Of a stretch of 64,000 nucleotides of DNA, positions 47,601 through 58,714 are shown in pieces. Numbering within the stretch: the stretch's first letter is position 1; each line of letters starts with the position of its first letter. Below the pieces are notes generated by a model, which was not told where the DNA came from, made no database searches, and saw nothing but the letters and a program-made list of their open reading frames with translations. Source of the DNA: Primulina eburnea (Eukaryota; Streptophyta; Magnoliopsida; Lamiales; Gesneriaceae); assembly GCF_022965805.1 (NCBI RefSeq), contig NC_133104.1, positions 21,526,912 through 21,590,911 on the forward strand, read 5' to 3'. A program made the position numbers and the translations under genes.

Positions 47601-48052
47601 ATCAAATCCATGCCTACGAGTTTATCCACGAGCCCAATCAACTTTAGGCCATGCTCATGGACCGAAGTCCCATCTCGCATGCGTAAAGTGATGAGCTCCT
47701 TTACTGTGGCATGCCTCAAAGGCCGAGTCTGCTCTCCGAAGAGCTCCTTGAGGTGCATATGAATGTCAGCAGCATTCTTTGCATCCTCGAATCGCCTTTG
47801 CAGCTCATCGTTCATTGAAGCTTGCATGTAACACTTGGCCTTCAAGTCATGGTCGCACCAATCCTTGTAGGTCTGCAGTTCCTCGGGACTGCAGTCAGTC
47901 GGAGCCTCATCAGGGGGCGACTCAGTAAGTGTGTATGCGATTTTCTCCGAGTTCAAGACAATCTTTAAGTTTCTTAGCCAAGTGATATAGTTTGGTCCGG
48001 TTAGTATGTGTTTTTCGAGAATGACCGAAAACGGGTTGCGAATTGATGACAT
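44582..48052 (-). CDS. G gag-pol main frame (1156 codons): gag, protease, integrase, RT
   Basis: ATG at 48052 ([12 protein letters not shown]). The copia gag domain spans about residues 15-200, and the CCHC knuckle is [14 protein letters not shown] (259-272). Protease [10 protein letters not shown] is near 301, and the pre-integrase has WHARLGH and CESCLKGK (441-479). The integrase triad is HTDVCG, RSDRGGE and GVSERRNRT (about 503-606). RT runs [23 protein letters not shown] and [12 protein letters not shown] (about 990). All catalytic residues are present. The last about 20 codons before 44582 are frameshifted. Lineage within copia not assigned. Confidence 0.95.
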   Translation of the reverse strand: MSSIRNPFSVILEKHILTGPNYITWLRNLKIVLNSEKIAYTLTESPPDEAPTDCSPEELQTYKDWCDHDLKAKCYMQASMNDELQRRFEDAKNAADIHMHLKELFGEQTRPLRHATVKELITLRMRDGTSVHEHGLKLIGLVDKLVGMDLILPSELTTDVLLLSLPSSFDPFVVNFNMNKLEPSLEELVNMLVTFESTIKKEKPVLYVGSSSGTKTGPPGKGKKRSFQRTKKSEPLKRQTSSPIVAAAPAKAEKTVDICHHCKKPGHWRRNCREYLAQKGSAKGMFYIEVNISINSTSWVLDTGCGSHLCNDLQVMGRSRRLREGETFLRMGNGARVAAKAIGDVYLILNNDFKLILRDVLYVPDLVKNIISISMLDIDGFSCLFCKGVCNIYKNECLVGTGELENNLYTLKLKDIPLNNVQAITTTNKRKQDTLNSAQLWHARLGHISLRRMNKLVGVGMFDMSDINALTTCESCLKGKMTKIPFKGHAERAKGLLDLIHTDVCGPLSITTKHGHAYFITFTDDHSRYGYVYLMKYKSEAFERFKEFRSEVEKQLGRSIKTLRSDRGGEYLSAEFQEYLRENGILSQWTPPATPQLNGVSERRNRTLMDMVRSMMGFTELPPSFWGYALETAAMLLNNVHTKAVDKTPYEIWMGKPPKYSYLRIWGCPAYVKQTVGDKLDSRSILCYFVGYPRNSIGYYFYHPQETKVFVSRNATFLEKEFLLDRKGEMIELEEVREAPTVVEPTPNELSEEIQAPRRTERVSRPPVRYGLLLEEGHDEPNLGCDPRTFKEALSDADSSKWLEAMESEMNSMHSNQVWNLVDPPEGTVPIGCKWIYKRKLGADGKVLTFKARLVAKGYTQRQGVDYEETFSPVAMFKSIRILLAIAAWYDYEIWQMDVKTAFLNGDIKEEIYMSQPEGFTSIGSEHMVCKLQRSIYGLKQASRSWNLRFDSTIKEFGFTKNPEEPCVYKKVSGSAVTFLVLYVDDILLIGNDVGMLQSTKIWLASKFSMQDLGEASFVLGIQIYRDRSKRLLGLTQSTYIDTIVKRFSMDESKRGHLPMCHGVSLSKSMSPKTDAEIAAMTRIPYASAIGSIMYGMISTRPDVAFALSVVSRYQSNPGLPHWKAVKDILKYLRRTNKLFFGLWGWRTKIGRLYRL

Positions 48053-49836
48053 GTCAAAGATTGTACTGAAAAGTAAAACAGATAAATGTTAATGACTATT
48101 TTAAAATATTTAATAAGATATAAAGTTTGGACTTTTACTTTATAAATAATCGCTCCCACTGTTTTGACATTTTCACTACCCTCTAGTGAAAACGGGAAAC
48201 ACTTTCCTCAGTAGGTACGTAAGGTCCAATTAGCGAATTGTGATCCCGAATAATATCGGCCATCACAACTCCCAAAAGGTAGTTTCCAATTGCATCGCCA
48301 TGCAACCCTCTACGTATACTTTTGTCTCACGTTTGATTAGGACCCAATAATATGACGTCGTTCATCTTTACGTGTCAAGCCTAACCCATCGATATTGAAC
48401 CTTAATGGACGGTCGCCATGAGTTCCCTCAATAATATGAGCCGAAATCATGGGAGTTCCACGTAGTTCACATCACCATGTCAATGGATGTCACAGCTTTC
48501 CGGCACCCAGGGCCCCCTCAATAATATGAGCCGAGCCCCGAGTACGGGTAGCGTTCATCATGCATCCATTGTCGATGGAAGACAAGGAAATTATAAACAA
48601 ATTTATAATTCCCCTTTTCGGACTTGATATTAATTTTGAATCTTATTCAAAATGAGGGTTTTTAATTTTGAAAGGTCTCATCATTAATTTTATTTTAAAA
48701 GCTCGCCATGTTTGATCGTATGTTTGCCGGATTCATGCAACTTTGTTATTATAATAATAATAACGCACATACTCATTATTTATAACATATCATGCATATA
48801 TTATAAATAGAAAACAATACAAGGATGATCAATTGCCCCAAACTCTAATGGCCCGTGTGAGCCAAACACGGGCCTAGGTCCAATCCTAGGGTAAATGCAC
48901 GGGATGCAATGCAACTATACTATTACATTAGCATCCTATATTACATGTCTTCGATCTTCATAATCACCAAGGCCACCATCTTCCAATCTTGATCTTCCCC
49001 TATTCTAATATTTACAATTAAATATCCATGGCACATAGGGATACATCTCATGGGGGTGGGAACGGGCCATAAACCAAGCCCACTTTATAAATTGATAATT
49101 ATTACAATCATTCAACACAAATATCCTAGCATACACCTAGCAAATTGGGCTTGGGCTTTTGATCATCCTTCATGCACAATATCATATATCATACACCATC
49201 AATTAATTATCACTATAATTAATTGATCCAATATTATGTATCTTGAACCAATCACTAACCGCCACAATTATAAATTAAATTAACAAAGTATACAAACCCC
49301 TTTGTCTACTTTCAAATTAATTTATTTATAATCGAATTTCTTATAAATCACAATTTACTATAAATAATTAAAGTCCCACTTCAATTATTTATTTTATGAA
49401 AAATATATATGCAACATTTGTAATTTTAAACTTAAGGGCCCAAAACTCATTTTTCACCAAAAATACTTTGGCCCATTTAAAATTCACAAATTATGTTGGC
49501 CATCCAATGGCCCAACATCTCAAGGCCCATGACACTAAGATTATCCAAAACACTTTTGGAAACCCTAGTCGTCACCGCCGTCGCCGGAGCTCCGTCGCCG
49601 GATTCCGGCAACACCAAAAAAATTTTTTTTTATTAAAACCGAATTTTCCGGGCAGCCCGTAGGCTGCCCGAACATGCTGCCCGAAATAATTCGGGCAGCC
49701 CGAAATTTTTTTTTTTTTTTTGTTTTGCTTGTAAAAATTTCGGCCTTCACAAATTTTTGCACAAAAAATTTCAAGCGGTTAGAAATCGATACTCAACATA
49801 ATATAACGTAAATATAGCACAAAATCCGTAACCTTA
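48053..49836 (-). other. G 5' leader (1.78 kb), no ORF
   Basis: An unusually long untranslated stretch between PBS and gag. It contains two copies of CTCAATAATATGAGCCGA (48426 and 48513), AT-rich blocks, a CCGTCGCCGG-rich patch (49570-49606), and two strong hairpins (49649-49699). It could hold packaging, dimerisation or internal ribosome signals. None is proven. Confidence 0.8.
49649..49699 (-). other. Tandem GC-rich hairpins in G leader
   Basis: Hairpin 1 (49649-49670): CGGGCAGCC / GGCTGCCCG, 9 bp stem, 4-base loop. Hairpin 2 (49676-49699): GCTGCCCGAA / TTCGGGCAGC, 10 bp stem, loop ATAA. They lie about 140-190 nt downstream of the PBS, where retroviral packaging stems are usually found. 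Confidence 0.75.
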
Positions 49837-49848
49837 GCTCGGATACCA
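49837..49848 (-). other. Variant primer binding site of G
   Basis: The complement reads TGGTATCCGAGC. It differs from the other elements' TGGTATCAGAGC by one base and lies two bases from the LTR. Confidence 0.85.
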
Positions 49849-49850
49849 CT

Positions 49851-51931
49851 TGAAAGCGGACCGGTTACGGAGGCCGGAAACGCAACGGAAGCGAAAAATT
49901 AAATTTTATGCACAAATTTTCGGCCCCCTAGAGTTTTGGTGCAATATTTACAAAACAAACTTAAAAACATGCATAGGGTGTTAGAAAGTTTGTTACCTAT
50001 CAACTTCAAGAAGTTGATGATGGCTCCAACTTAGTTGCAAGCAACTAAGCTCTTCTTGGCAAGATAAGATCTACAAGCAAACCTCCTTCCTCTTCAAGAA
50101 TTAGGCCCACCACTTTACCAAGATAAGTCCCCTCAAGTTTTGCACTAGAAAAACTTGAGGATTTTTCAAAGAGATGATTTTTGCTCCAAGAAAATGAAGA
50201 ACAAAAGAGAAAGAAAAATGGAGAGAAAATCCTCTAGGAATTTCGGCCAAGTGAAGTGAATTGGGAGAGGGAAGATTAGCCTTGGGTGTTACAAAAGTTG
50301 TCTCTCAAAAGTTGCATGCTTTTTGAATATTTTATTAAAAAGTAATCAAGGCTCTTCACCTCCCAAGCATGCAATCCCTACATGTCTCACTTGTATATAA
50401 TATGGTTTTTTAACACATTAAAAACCATAGACTAAATTTTATTATCCCAAACACATTTGAGATAAATTAAATATTACTTGATTTTACTCAAGTCCCACTA
50501 GTTAAATAATTATTTAAATTGAGCTCTACAAGACTCAATATTATTTAATTAATTCAACACTTGAATTAATTTAATTATTTAGACTCTACTAGGTCCACTA
50601 GTGTTTAATTAATTCAACACTTGAATTAATTTAATTTAGTCCACAACAATGTTTATGAAAATCACAATTTTCAACTACATTATTTTCTTGGCCAAATTTT
50701 AATCTTAGGAACACTTCCATAAATTAAAATTTATATTTCTCTCATAGAAGTCATACTTCTAATTTTCTTTACGCTTATAAACACATTTATAAGCCGTTCA
50801 ACACATTGAACTATTTTACTTCTCTTCGGGACTTACTAAGCAAGTACTTGTGTGGCCCTCAATGGTTCATTGATACAACTAGCCGTGGGTTCACATCTCA
50901 ATGTGATTCGGACTAAACATGTCCTTATACGAGCATACCCCAATTGCTCCATTCTCACTTATCAACTCCTTGATAGTAAGAACGTCAGAACTCAAGTCTG
51001 ATAGTACCCAACCAATCACGTTAAGCGCCTAGCAGCATCGCTTACGTGATTCCCTAGGTATCACATGATAGTGCCTGCAAGAACCATTCAATTATGGTTA
51101 GCGTACAGTACGGTCCCTTCAACTCATATATCCCGACCGATTCGACAACTATTGGTTTATCGAGAGTTGTCAATGAATCGATACTATGTGTCATGTCGTG
51201 GTTGCATCGATGGTGTAATCTATGAAACCCCTTTCATAATTACCACCATACTCTGATCAGAGATTTCAACCCACACATACATGATAAACACATAGGATAT
51301 CCATACCCGTAGGTAAGCGGTGAATCCCCGACTACAATGCATCGACTCCTATATGTTTCGCCGTAACACCCAACCTTGCCACCTAATGACCCCATAAGAG
51401 TCGGTAAACAAGTCAAAGTGAAACGCTAGCACATAGAGTCTCAATGTTGTCCCGGGTCATAAGGACTAATTCTGTACAACCATAAACCAGGACTATTCCA
51501 CTCGATAAGTGAGAACCACTTGGAAAGTCCTTTTATGGAGGGTTGTTCAGTGCACTCTACAAGGAGCACCTATCTGCATGCTCGGACATCACAATGTCCC
51601 CTACCAATGAAACATGGTACTCACATCGCAGATACTAGTCTCTAACTCGAGCGGCCTTTATCCTTCTTAGTGGCGGCTGAATCGACTAGGAACGGTTTAG
51701 AATATACAGTATTCCAAATATGAGTTTCATGATACTCATCATATGAGCATCTCATATTCTTTCTACTATTTGTATATTCAAGGACTTTATCTATGCAACT
51801 AGCATGGGTATAAAGATAAAGATGCGCCAAATTAATAAATTGAAATATTATTAAAATAATGATCGTTTATACAAAGAGTTTCATTGTGAACAGTCGGCCA
51901 ACACTTGGCTCGACGTGCACCTACTCTAACA
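49851..51931 (-). repeat. G 5' LTR (2081 bp)
   Basis: Partner of 42024-44104, same length, about one difference. Confidence 0.97.
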
Positions 51932-51936
51932 CCTGA

Positions 51937-53441
51937 TCCTGCCCCACCTGTTGCCATGCACACATACAGACACGACAACAGCCGGATAACTCCGGTGAGA
52001 ACATATCCCAGTATAAAACATGGATGCATGCAATGTAAATATCATATACAAAAGCATAGCATATGTAACAAGTAACATGAATATAAATCTAAACATGTAG
52101 AAGAATACAAATCTGTATTCGACAATTCAAATCTTGACTCGACTCTTTTCTAATCTAGGGATCCCGGTGTGAATAAGACGGTCTGTTACCTACCCAACCA
52201 CTCGGGGCAACGGTACGTCTTATTCCTAGACTTCGGTCAACTCTGTATCGAGGGTCTACACATATAGCAAATCTGCTTCTATGCGACGATACACCGAAAC
52301 GTCTAGTTTTGGCAAGTCTGCCAATCTCTCCTATCTCAAGACTCGAATATAAATCAATAAACGAAACATTACATAATCAATGTAATAACTATCTAGTATG
52401 TGATTTAGGGAAACTCGTATCAAATCTGAATCGAGTTGTGCAATCCCGTGACCACATGAATTATACCTTTCTTGTCGCACTGTCTGTGTCGTAGTCGAAG
52501 TCTTGAACTCAAATAACCAATACAAATCTGAAATGGCAATGTGTGAACAAACTTATCATAATATATCTCAATCAACTCCATATTCAAAGCTGAATTCGAT
52601 TCAAATACAATTTGACGGCATAACGACGTATTTCTTCGATACCGATAACTCAATAATATCATACTTAATCACCATCAACTCATAATCTCATCTAACATCA
52701 CTATACATGCTGAAATCTGCATATTCTCAATACAATACATGCTGGAATTTCGAAACAACGTCATATAGTATCTGAAAATCAATCCGATAACGTTTCTACG
52801 ATGCTCATACTATCAAGAACGCATTTCTCAACTCAAAACATAATTTTCCCCAACATATGAATTTCGAATCATGCTGGAATTATATAAAACTTACATCCTT
52901 TCGTAGCCAACGATGCAAGGATCACAAATCTTAACTCGGAATATAAATCGGATGGCTAAATCATTCAAAACCACAATTTAAAGAGAAAAAGACATGAAAG
53001 CTCCTCCCTCCCATGCTCTCGGTTCTTAAATCTGAATGAATGAGGAAATGAAGACACATAACCATTTAGGCATGCAAAGGAACAAGTGTTACGTTTTCCA
53101 ATCAACACGCATTACCGCGAGTGCGGCAGTGTAAGGGCGCGGGTGCGCTGAGCTCTCGGCAGCCATATCATTTTCAGAAATTCACGCACCGCGGGTGCGG
53201 CGCTTGCACCGCCGCGGGTGCGGTCTCAGCACCGCGGGTGCGGTCGTGCGCGCACCGCGGGTGCGGTGTTACTTCGAAAAATCTCCCAATTTTCTATCAC
53301 CTACACCGCGGGGGCGGTAGTCTTAACACCGCGGGTGCGATGTGGCTTCGGCCCTGCTGCTCAAAATCTCATTTAAACGTCATGCATTCTTACTTCTATG
53401 AGTCTAGCATCAATGCCAGTTGATAATTCTCGAGCCTTACA
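51937..53441 (-). repeat. F 5' LTR, proximal part after G
   Basis: Matches 35330-36834. It carries the second copy of F's array at about 53114-53340, with CCGCGGGTGCGG where the 3' LTR has CCGTGGGTGCGG. Confidence 0.95.
53114..53340 (-). repeat. Phased ACCGCGGGTGCGG array in F 5' LTR
   Basis: Same eight words and spacing as 36507-36733. Confidence 0.93.
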
Positions 53442-53446
53442 TTTGC

Positions 53447-54310
53447 ATAGTGACCTTTTTGTTGACAGTTGTAGCAGGCCACTTCCTTCTCAATCTTTTT
53501 GTCCTTCTTGTTGAAGTTGGAACTCCGCATGAATCTTTTGAACTTTCTAGTGAGGAGTGCCATTTCTTCATCGTCGCTATCTTCAAGTTGACTGGTCAAG
53601 GCGATCCCTTTCGCCTTTACTTTGTCGTCATCTTTCTTTGTCTCCTTCCGGGTAGATACTTCAAGTTCATGGGTCTTTAGGGTCCCATGAAGTTGATCAA
53701 GGTCGTAGGATGCCGCATCTCCCTTGTTGGATTCAATGATAGCCGTGCGCTTTGCATCCCATTCCGCCGGTAGTGCTCGAAGGGCTCTCCTCCACACTTG
53801 TTTAGTTGGGTAGTTCTCACCAAGTTGGGCAAGCTCATTGATGATTTGGGTGAGCCGCCGAAACATGGTGTCGATATCCTCCTTGGGTTCCATCTCAAAG
53901 GTCTCGTACTTGAGTTGGAGAAGGTCTATCTTCGTTTCTTTGACTTGATTGGTTCCCTCGTGGCAAATCTCCAATTTGTCCCAAATCTCTTTGGCGGAGG
54001 TGCAAGCCGAGATTCGGTTGTATTCATTCATATCTAGGGAACAATGAAGAATATTCATAGCTTTAGCATTTTGAGAGATAAGTTTCATATCGTCCTTGGT
54101 TAAGTCATCCATTCCCTTAGGAATTTCCTTATCATCCACCGTTTTCATGGGGATATAGGGACCTTTCACCGTTATTTTCCAAAGGTCGTAATCGACGGAT
54201 TGGATGTATAGAGATATTCTATTCTTCCAATATCCGTAATTAGTACCATTGAAAAGAGGGGGACGATTTGTGGATTGTCCTTGGGCATACTCGCTTGCTA
54301 GATTGGCCAT
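53447..54310 (-). pseudogene. E gag, N-terminal part
   Basis: ATG at 54310 (MANLASEYAQG), only about 20 bases after the primer site. The copia gag domain (NGTNYGYWKNRISLYIQS, AKEIWDKLEICHEGT, FRRLTQIINELAQLG) covers residues 20-190. A charged linker and the first half of the zinc knuckle CYNCQQKGHYAN follow, where F interrupts. Open up to the junction. It continues at 35013. Confidence 0.93.
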
Positions 54311-54332
54311 TTAAAAGATTTTGAAAAATCTG

Positions 54333-54344
54333 GCTCTGATACCA
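54333..54344 (-). other. Primer binding site of E
   Basis: The complement is TGGTATCAGAGC, two bases from the 5' LTR. Confidence 0.92.
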
Positions 54345-54346
54345 CT

Positions 54347-55500
54347 TGAAGAACCTAAAGGGGGGGTGAATAGGTTCTTTTAGGCCCTTTAGCGTTTTTA
54401 AAACGAGTTTGCAAAAATTGCAAGCGGAAGACTTGAGGGACAATCACAAATAAAAAATGAATGCGTAAAGTAAGTGCGTAAAATAAATGCGTAGTAAAGT
54501 AAATGCGTAAAGTAAAGAGGGATAGAGATGTTTATGGAAGTTCGACGAAGAATCGTCTACGTCTCCCCTTCTCGATGAGGATCGAGGTATCACTATATCG
54601 ACTTGGCTTTAGGAGCTCCAAGCTAGCTTTTACAACCACGCCTCGATGCGTCTACTTGGCCTTGAGGGCTCCAAGGATAGCCACGAACTTTACAACCCAC
54701 TCGAGAGTATTACTTTCACTCTTTTTTCTACAACTCTTTTGATATTACAACTCTTTTAATCAACGCACACAAAAGATAGTAGAAAGCTTTGTAAGAGACA
54801 AGAGAGAGTGGAGTGGGATGATTGAGAATGCATCCTCAAAGGCCTATTTATACTAGTCTTGGACGCCAAGGTTCGGATCTTCTGTTTATGCTTCGGAACG
54901 TCTGATGTGATTGAAATCAATTTGCGTAATTCTGGGATGACTTCGGATCGTCCGTTCTTGACTTCGTAGGGTCCGAACATATGCTTCGGAGGGACCGATC
55001 AAACTACGTTTCTTCCGAACAGTTCTTTCAGACAGTGTATGAACAGCTTCGGAAGGTCCGAACTCAAGTTCGTACCGTCCGAACATTCCCGCGTTTCCGG
55101 AGATTTGAAATCTTCAACACTTCGTAGCGTCCGATTATGTCCTTCGTAGCGTCCGAAATCTACTCAATCAACAGTCAGATCAATTTGTCTCCGCATTGAA
55201 GTGATTTGATTGCTTGTGTTCGGAAGGTCCGATCACGTCTTCGGAACGTCCGAACTGGCTCCTCGCAGCTTCCGAACAGCTTCTACTTTGCTTCTGATCG
55301 GCACCTTTTCGGAACGTCCGAACCAACTTCGGATCTTCCGAACTTAACTTTGTTTTTAATTTCCTGCATGCCTCAATATAAAACATTAGTATATTTTTAA
55401 GCCAAGTTTTGGTATCATCAAAACAAAAACTTTGGGATATGTTACAGCATTAAAAACATTAATCTCATCCTCGAGATTTGTATGCGTTTAAGGCGTAACA
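54347..55500 (-). repeat. E 5' LTR (1154 bp)
   Basis: Partner of 28006-29159 at constant offset. Array at 54872-55342 and TATAAATAG at 54844-54852. Confidence 0.96.
54872..55342 (-). repeat. Phased TTCGGA-N3-TCCGAA array in E 5' LTR
   Basis: Same words as 28531-29001. Differences include TTCGGAAGGTCCGA here for TTCGGAACGTCCGA, which changes the N3 spacer and leaves both half-sites. Confidence 0.92.
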
Positions 55501-55505
55501 GTGCT

Positions 55506-56128
55506 GAAGGCACAAACGAAGCCTCTCTCTGTCTCATTAAACCGGCTTCGGCTCCCTCGGCTCGATTCAAAACATCGGTGAAATTTTTTGGCCTCCCCGT
55601 ATTCACCAAGGTAAAGATTTCAGGGTTTAGGCCATTTATAAACTGGTCCGCCACGGCCTCATCATGTTCAGCCACATGAGGAGAAAATCGGAGCAGAGTA
55701 GAAAACTTGGCCACGTATTCCTCGATATTTAACTGGCCCTGTCTCAAGTTTGCAAATTCGGCTCCCTTGTCCTTCCTATACGAAACTGGAAAGAACCTTT
55801 GATAAAATTCAGCCTTAAACACATTCCAGGTAATGGTCGTACCTCGTTGTTCCAATGCCCGTTTCGTCGTGATCCACCAGTTTTTGGCAACGGCATGCAG
55901 CTGGTGTCCGATCAGTTTCACCCTCTTCTCATCAGTATACTCAAAAGATTCAAACATCATTTCAATATCATCCAACCAGCTCTCACATTCCACGGAATTA
56001 TCCTTACCCTTCAAGGTCGGTGGATGGAAGGACTGGAACCTTTTCAACAAATTCTCCATGGGAGTAGCTGTCACATCCATGGGAGGATTCGAGGTACTCC
56101 CCTGTTCTGGCACTCTTCTCGGAGGCAT
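55506..56128 (-). pseudogene. B gag, N-terminal part
   Basis: ATG at 56128 (MPPRRVPEQG). The gag domain ([55 protein letters not shown]) is open up to the E junction (EASFVPSA). The next codons, PRSQLPPP, are at 28005. No lesion in this part. Confidence 0.93.
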
Positions 56129-56355
56129 ATCTGATAATTAAAGGGGTTAGTAATTCCAAATACCACTTACCAGTTTCAATCCTCCTCGGATCATCTTACA
56201 GCTGATCCATTCCAAATAATACACAATACCATATCAAAATCAGATATTCAGGCAAATATGTATTAAAACAAGAATTTATGCTAGCAATCAAAAGCAGAGA
56301 AGAAAACACATTCTACCCCGCTCACTAGCTCCTATCTCAGTCTCAAGAATCTATT

Positions 56356-56367
56356 GCTCTGATACCA
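56356..56367 (-). other. Primer binding site of B
   Basis: The complement is TGGTATCAGAGC, five bases from the 5' LTR. The leader 56129-56355 has no ORF. Confidence 0.92.
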
Positions 56368-56916
56368 CCTGTTGTAGGGACCCGGACGCTAATCAAGTTC
56401 TTAATCATCATTGGGACTAATTAAAACAATTATAATAAACAGGGTCTAAATTTTTTTTTTTAAAAATAATGCGGAACGTAGTGACATAAAACATATACAC
56501 ATCTCAGTATATAAAAGTACTAGTCCTGTACCACATACATTTGTTCAACTAAGGTGTAACATCTCATGTCAAATGTCCAAACCCTATCTCTAATCCAAGT
56601 CCGGAGCCTCCACTCTAATCACGATCTCTCCTCATCTCCTGGACCCTGAACCTGTCCCACCTGTTGTCAAGTACACATACAAACAAGACAACAGCCGGAT
56701 AATTCCGGTGAGAATATAATCCCAGTATAAATCAACGAAACATGCACTCATATGATAAACATAAAAGCATGGACAGATAACAGCAATTATATATCAAAAG
56801 CTGAAATATAATCAATATCAAACTGTCGACAAAGCTCGTGACTCCACGACTCAGACTAGACTCAATCCTAGCATAGGGATCCTGGTTTCCAGAAATTGGC
56901 ATTCCATATCAAACAA

Positions 56917-57163
56917 CAGTAATAGAAAAGACTCCAGTTCTATCCACGTCGATATAGCATCAATCACTAGTAATAGAAGAAGCTCTGATTCTATCCACAT
57001 CGGTATAGTATCGATCACCAGTAATAGAAGAAAGCTCTGATTCTATCCACATCGATATAACATCGATAATCAGTAATAGACGAAGTTATAATTCTATCCA
57101 CATCGATACGGTACCGATCACCAGTAATAGTAGGAGCTACAATTCTATCCACATCGATAGCCA
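56917..57163 (-). repeat. 51 bp tandem repeat in B 5' LTR
   Basis: Same five-unit set as 12404-12650 with scattered substitutions. Confidence 0.92.
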
Positions 57164-58034
57164 ATTATCCGGTGACAGACTATGGCACTACCGCTAACAC
57201 ACTATCTCATGACATCGTGCAATGTGCCCGTGGCGATCCCACCACTATCAGGCACTTCTGTCATAAGATTACTTTTCTAATACCTGCTATCTATAAATCA
57301 AGAGAACAAGTACATCAATCACAATAATGCAAATATCAATGAAATAAAGTAAAGTATGTGATTTAGGGAAACTAAAGTCTAAATCGACTCAAGTCGATCT
57401 CCCAATACACATTTACTTATACCTTTCGTTTGCAGTTTCGGTCTGGAATTCAAACCCTGTCGATCCCTCAATCTGGCAATGGCAATATCAATGATATCAT
57501 GTCAATATACCATTCAAGTCGATACCAATCTGATCAATAATTCAAAATCAACGGTATAACCACACAATCCCGTTATCTCGGTCAATATAACATCACCAGA
57601 TAATAATTTCCTCAACTAATAATCTATAACAATACACTCTAGTATCATATCTAAGTCAATTAACTTCAGAAAATCATAACAATTCTATAATCACTCTGTT
57701 TCTTAATCTGACTTCGATTCTACGTTGTCTAACATGTCAAGAACAATATATATGACGTGTATTCAATTCCAACAACATCCTAATTTCAAAACATGTCAAA
57801 ACGTAGTAAAACTTACGTCCAATCGTAGCCTACGTTGCTAGGAATTCGGTACTGAAGTCGGATTCAAAATCAGACGGACATATTTTGCACAATCTCGATC
57901 CTAAGATTCAAGAAAATTTTTTACAGCGTTTCCTTGTTTTCTTTCTTTCTTATGCATATTAAACGTATTTGTATATATATATACAATCATGCATGCATCA
58001 GGGCAAATGGCGAACTCTTCGCGCAACACGTCTC

Positions 58035-58325
58035 GCGCATATGCGCGACATCACCCGGGCATATGCGCGAGACCATATGTCTCGGCGCGTGTCTGGCACA
58101 TCACCTCGCGCATATGCGCGCCCCTTTTCGGCGCATATGCGCGAGGGATTCTTCACAACTCTCGGGTTGTCTCGCGCATATGCGCGAATACACGTCGTGC
58201 TTATGCGCGAGGCCCTCTGGACGTGACCTGCAAAGCAAGCGCATATGCGCGACATATTCCGCGCATATGCGCGAGTCTTTCTGTCCCCTTCGCGCATGTG
58301 CGCCCGTCTGGTCGCGCATGTGCGC
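58035..58325 (-). repeat. Phased palindrome array GCGCATATGCGC in B 5' LTR
   Basis: Same length and spacing as 13524-13814. Several words keep the exact consensus here where the 3' copy has a variant (for example GCGCATATGCGC at 58261). One has become GGGCATATGCGC. Confidence 0.93.
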
Positions 58326-58462
58326 GAATGGCCTATCCTCGCACATATCTTTTTCACACGCAATCTCATTTTTGTGTCCGGATTAATCCTTTAATAATCA
58401 TATCAAATTATAAATCAATAATTACAGATTACTAGGATTAAATTTACGGGCATTACAGCGGC

Positions 58463-58714
58463 GTTTCATATTCAGTTGCAGACTGCTATGTCTCTTTGTC
58501 GGTTGAATGTTCTTTCCCGAGACATGTTTAGTTGAAGGATGCTTAGCTTAAAAGCATACGGCTGAATATATCAACTGATCGGTTTCCATATGATTAGTTT
58601 TCTTTATTAGATCTGCTGATTTCAGTTGTTAAGTCCAGTTGCTGAATATAATTGCGCGTATAAGTTGGTTGATCAGTTTGTAAAACTCCAGAATTTAGAG
58701 TTTGGTTTTCAACA
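58463..58714 (-). repeat. H 5' LTR, 5' portion
   Basis: Reverse-complement similarity to 62038-62385 of J (for example the GACTGCA...AACGCCGC block and GGAAAC(T/C)GATCAGTTG). It ends at GGTTTTCAACA, the complement of TGTTGAAAACC, taken as the LTR start by analogy with J's TGTTAGAAAC. The exact end is less certain than for the other LTRs. Confidence 0.65.

Larger units (their letters stand above)
42024..51931 (-). mobile_element. Element G: near-intact Ty1/copia element (9908 bp)
   Basis: Two 2081 bp LTRs that look identical except for about one base (AAAGATCG versus AATGATCG near 44030/51857). Target duplication CCTGA (42019-42023 and 51932-51936). Variant primer site, 1.78 kb leader, gag-pol with one homopolymer frameshift, and PPT. 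It is the youngest insertion in the window and inserted in the LTR of F. Confidence 0.97.
35019..53441 (-). mobile_element. Element F: Ty3/gypsy element, 5' LTR split by G
   Basis: 3' LTR 35019-36834 and 5' LTR 41713-42023 plus 51937-53441, each 1816 bp once G is removed. Only about two differences were noticed between LTRs, so it is young. Gag-pol is closely related to A and B. It is broken by one stop near the start of gag and one single-base deletion in RT. Confidence 0.96.
28006..55500 (-). mobile_element. Element E: SIRE-like Ty1/copia element with a third ORF, split by F
   Basis: Both LTRs are exactly 1154 bp (28006-29159 and 54347-55500), with target duplication GTGCT (28001-28005 and 55501-55505). 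Order in coding sense: 5' LTR, PBS, gag, PR-IN-RT-RH, internal array plus TATA, ORF3, PPTs, 3' LTR. The copia domain order plus a 3' extra ORF fits the SIRE/Maximus group (inference). About 8-9 LTR differences by eye (0.7-0.8%). Pol has at least two frameshifts and gag is split by F. Confidence 0.95.
11858..58457 (-). mobile_element. Element B: Ty3/gypsy element spanning 46.6 kb because of nested insertions
   Basis: LTRs are 11858-13945 (3') and 56373-58457 (5'), flanked by duplicated GCGGC (11853-11857 and 58458-58462). Coding pieces from 5' to 3' are 56128-55506, 28005-27558, 25449-23643 and 15095-14040. They are interrupted by E, D and C. Codons join exactly across each insertion. Gag-pol is related to A and F. 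Several stops and an internal integrase deletion leave it dead. Confidence 0.95.
56373..58457 (-). repeat. B 5' LTR (2085 bp)
   Basis: Partner of 11858-13945. It begins TGTAGGGACCC on the plus strand, where the 3' copy has TGTGGGGACCC. Array at 58035-58325, 51 bp repeats at 56917-57163, and TA tract near 57972-57981. Confidence 0.95.
8276..58714 (-). mobile_element. Element H: SIRE-like Ty1/copia element, split by B
   Basis: The visible parts are a degenerate pol and gag (8276-11093), the primer site (11119-11130), and a 5' LTR cut by B into 11133-11857 and 58463-58714. The two LTR parts abut across B's GCGGC duplication and together (977 bp) match the 1020 bp LTR of J. The 3' half of H lies left of the window beyond I. 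H's outer LTR terminus (TGTTGAAAACC at 58714) abuts J internal sequence, so H inserted in J in opposite orientation. Confidence 0.8.
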
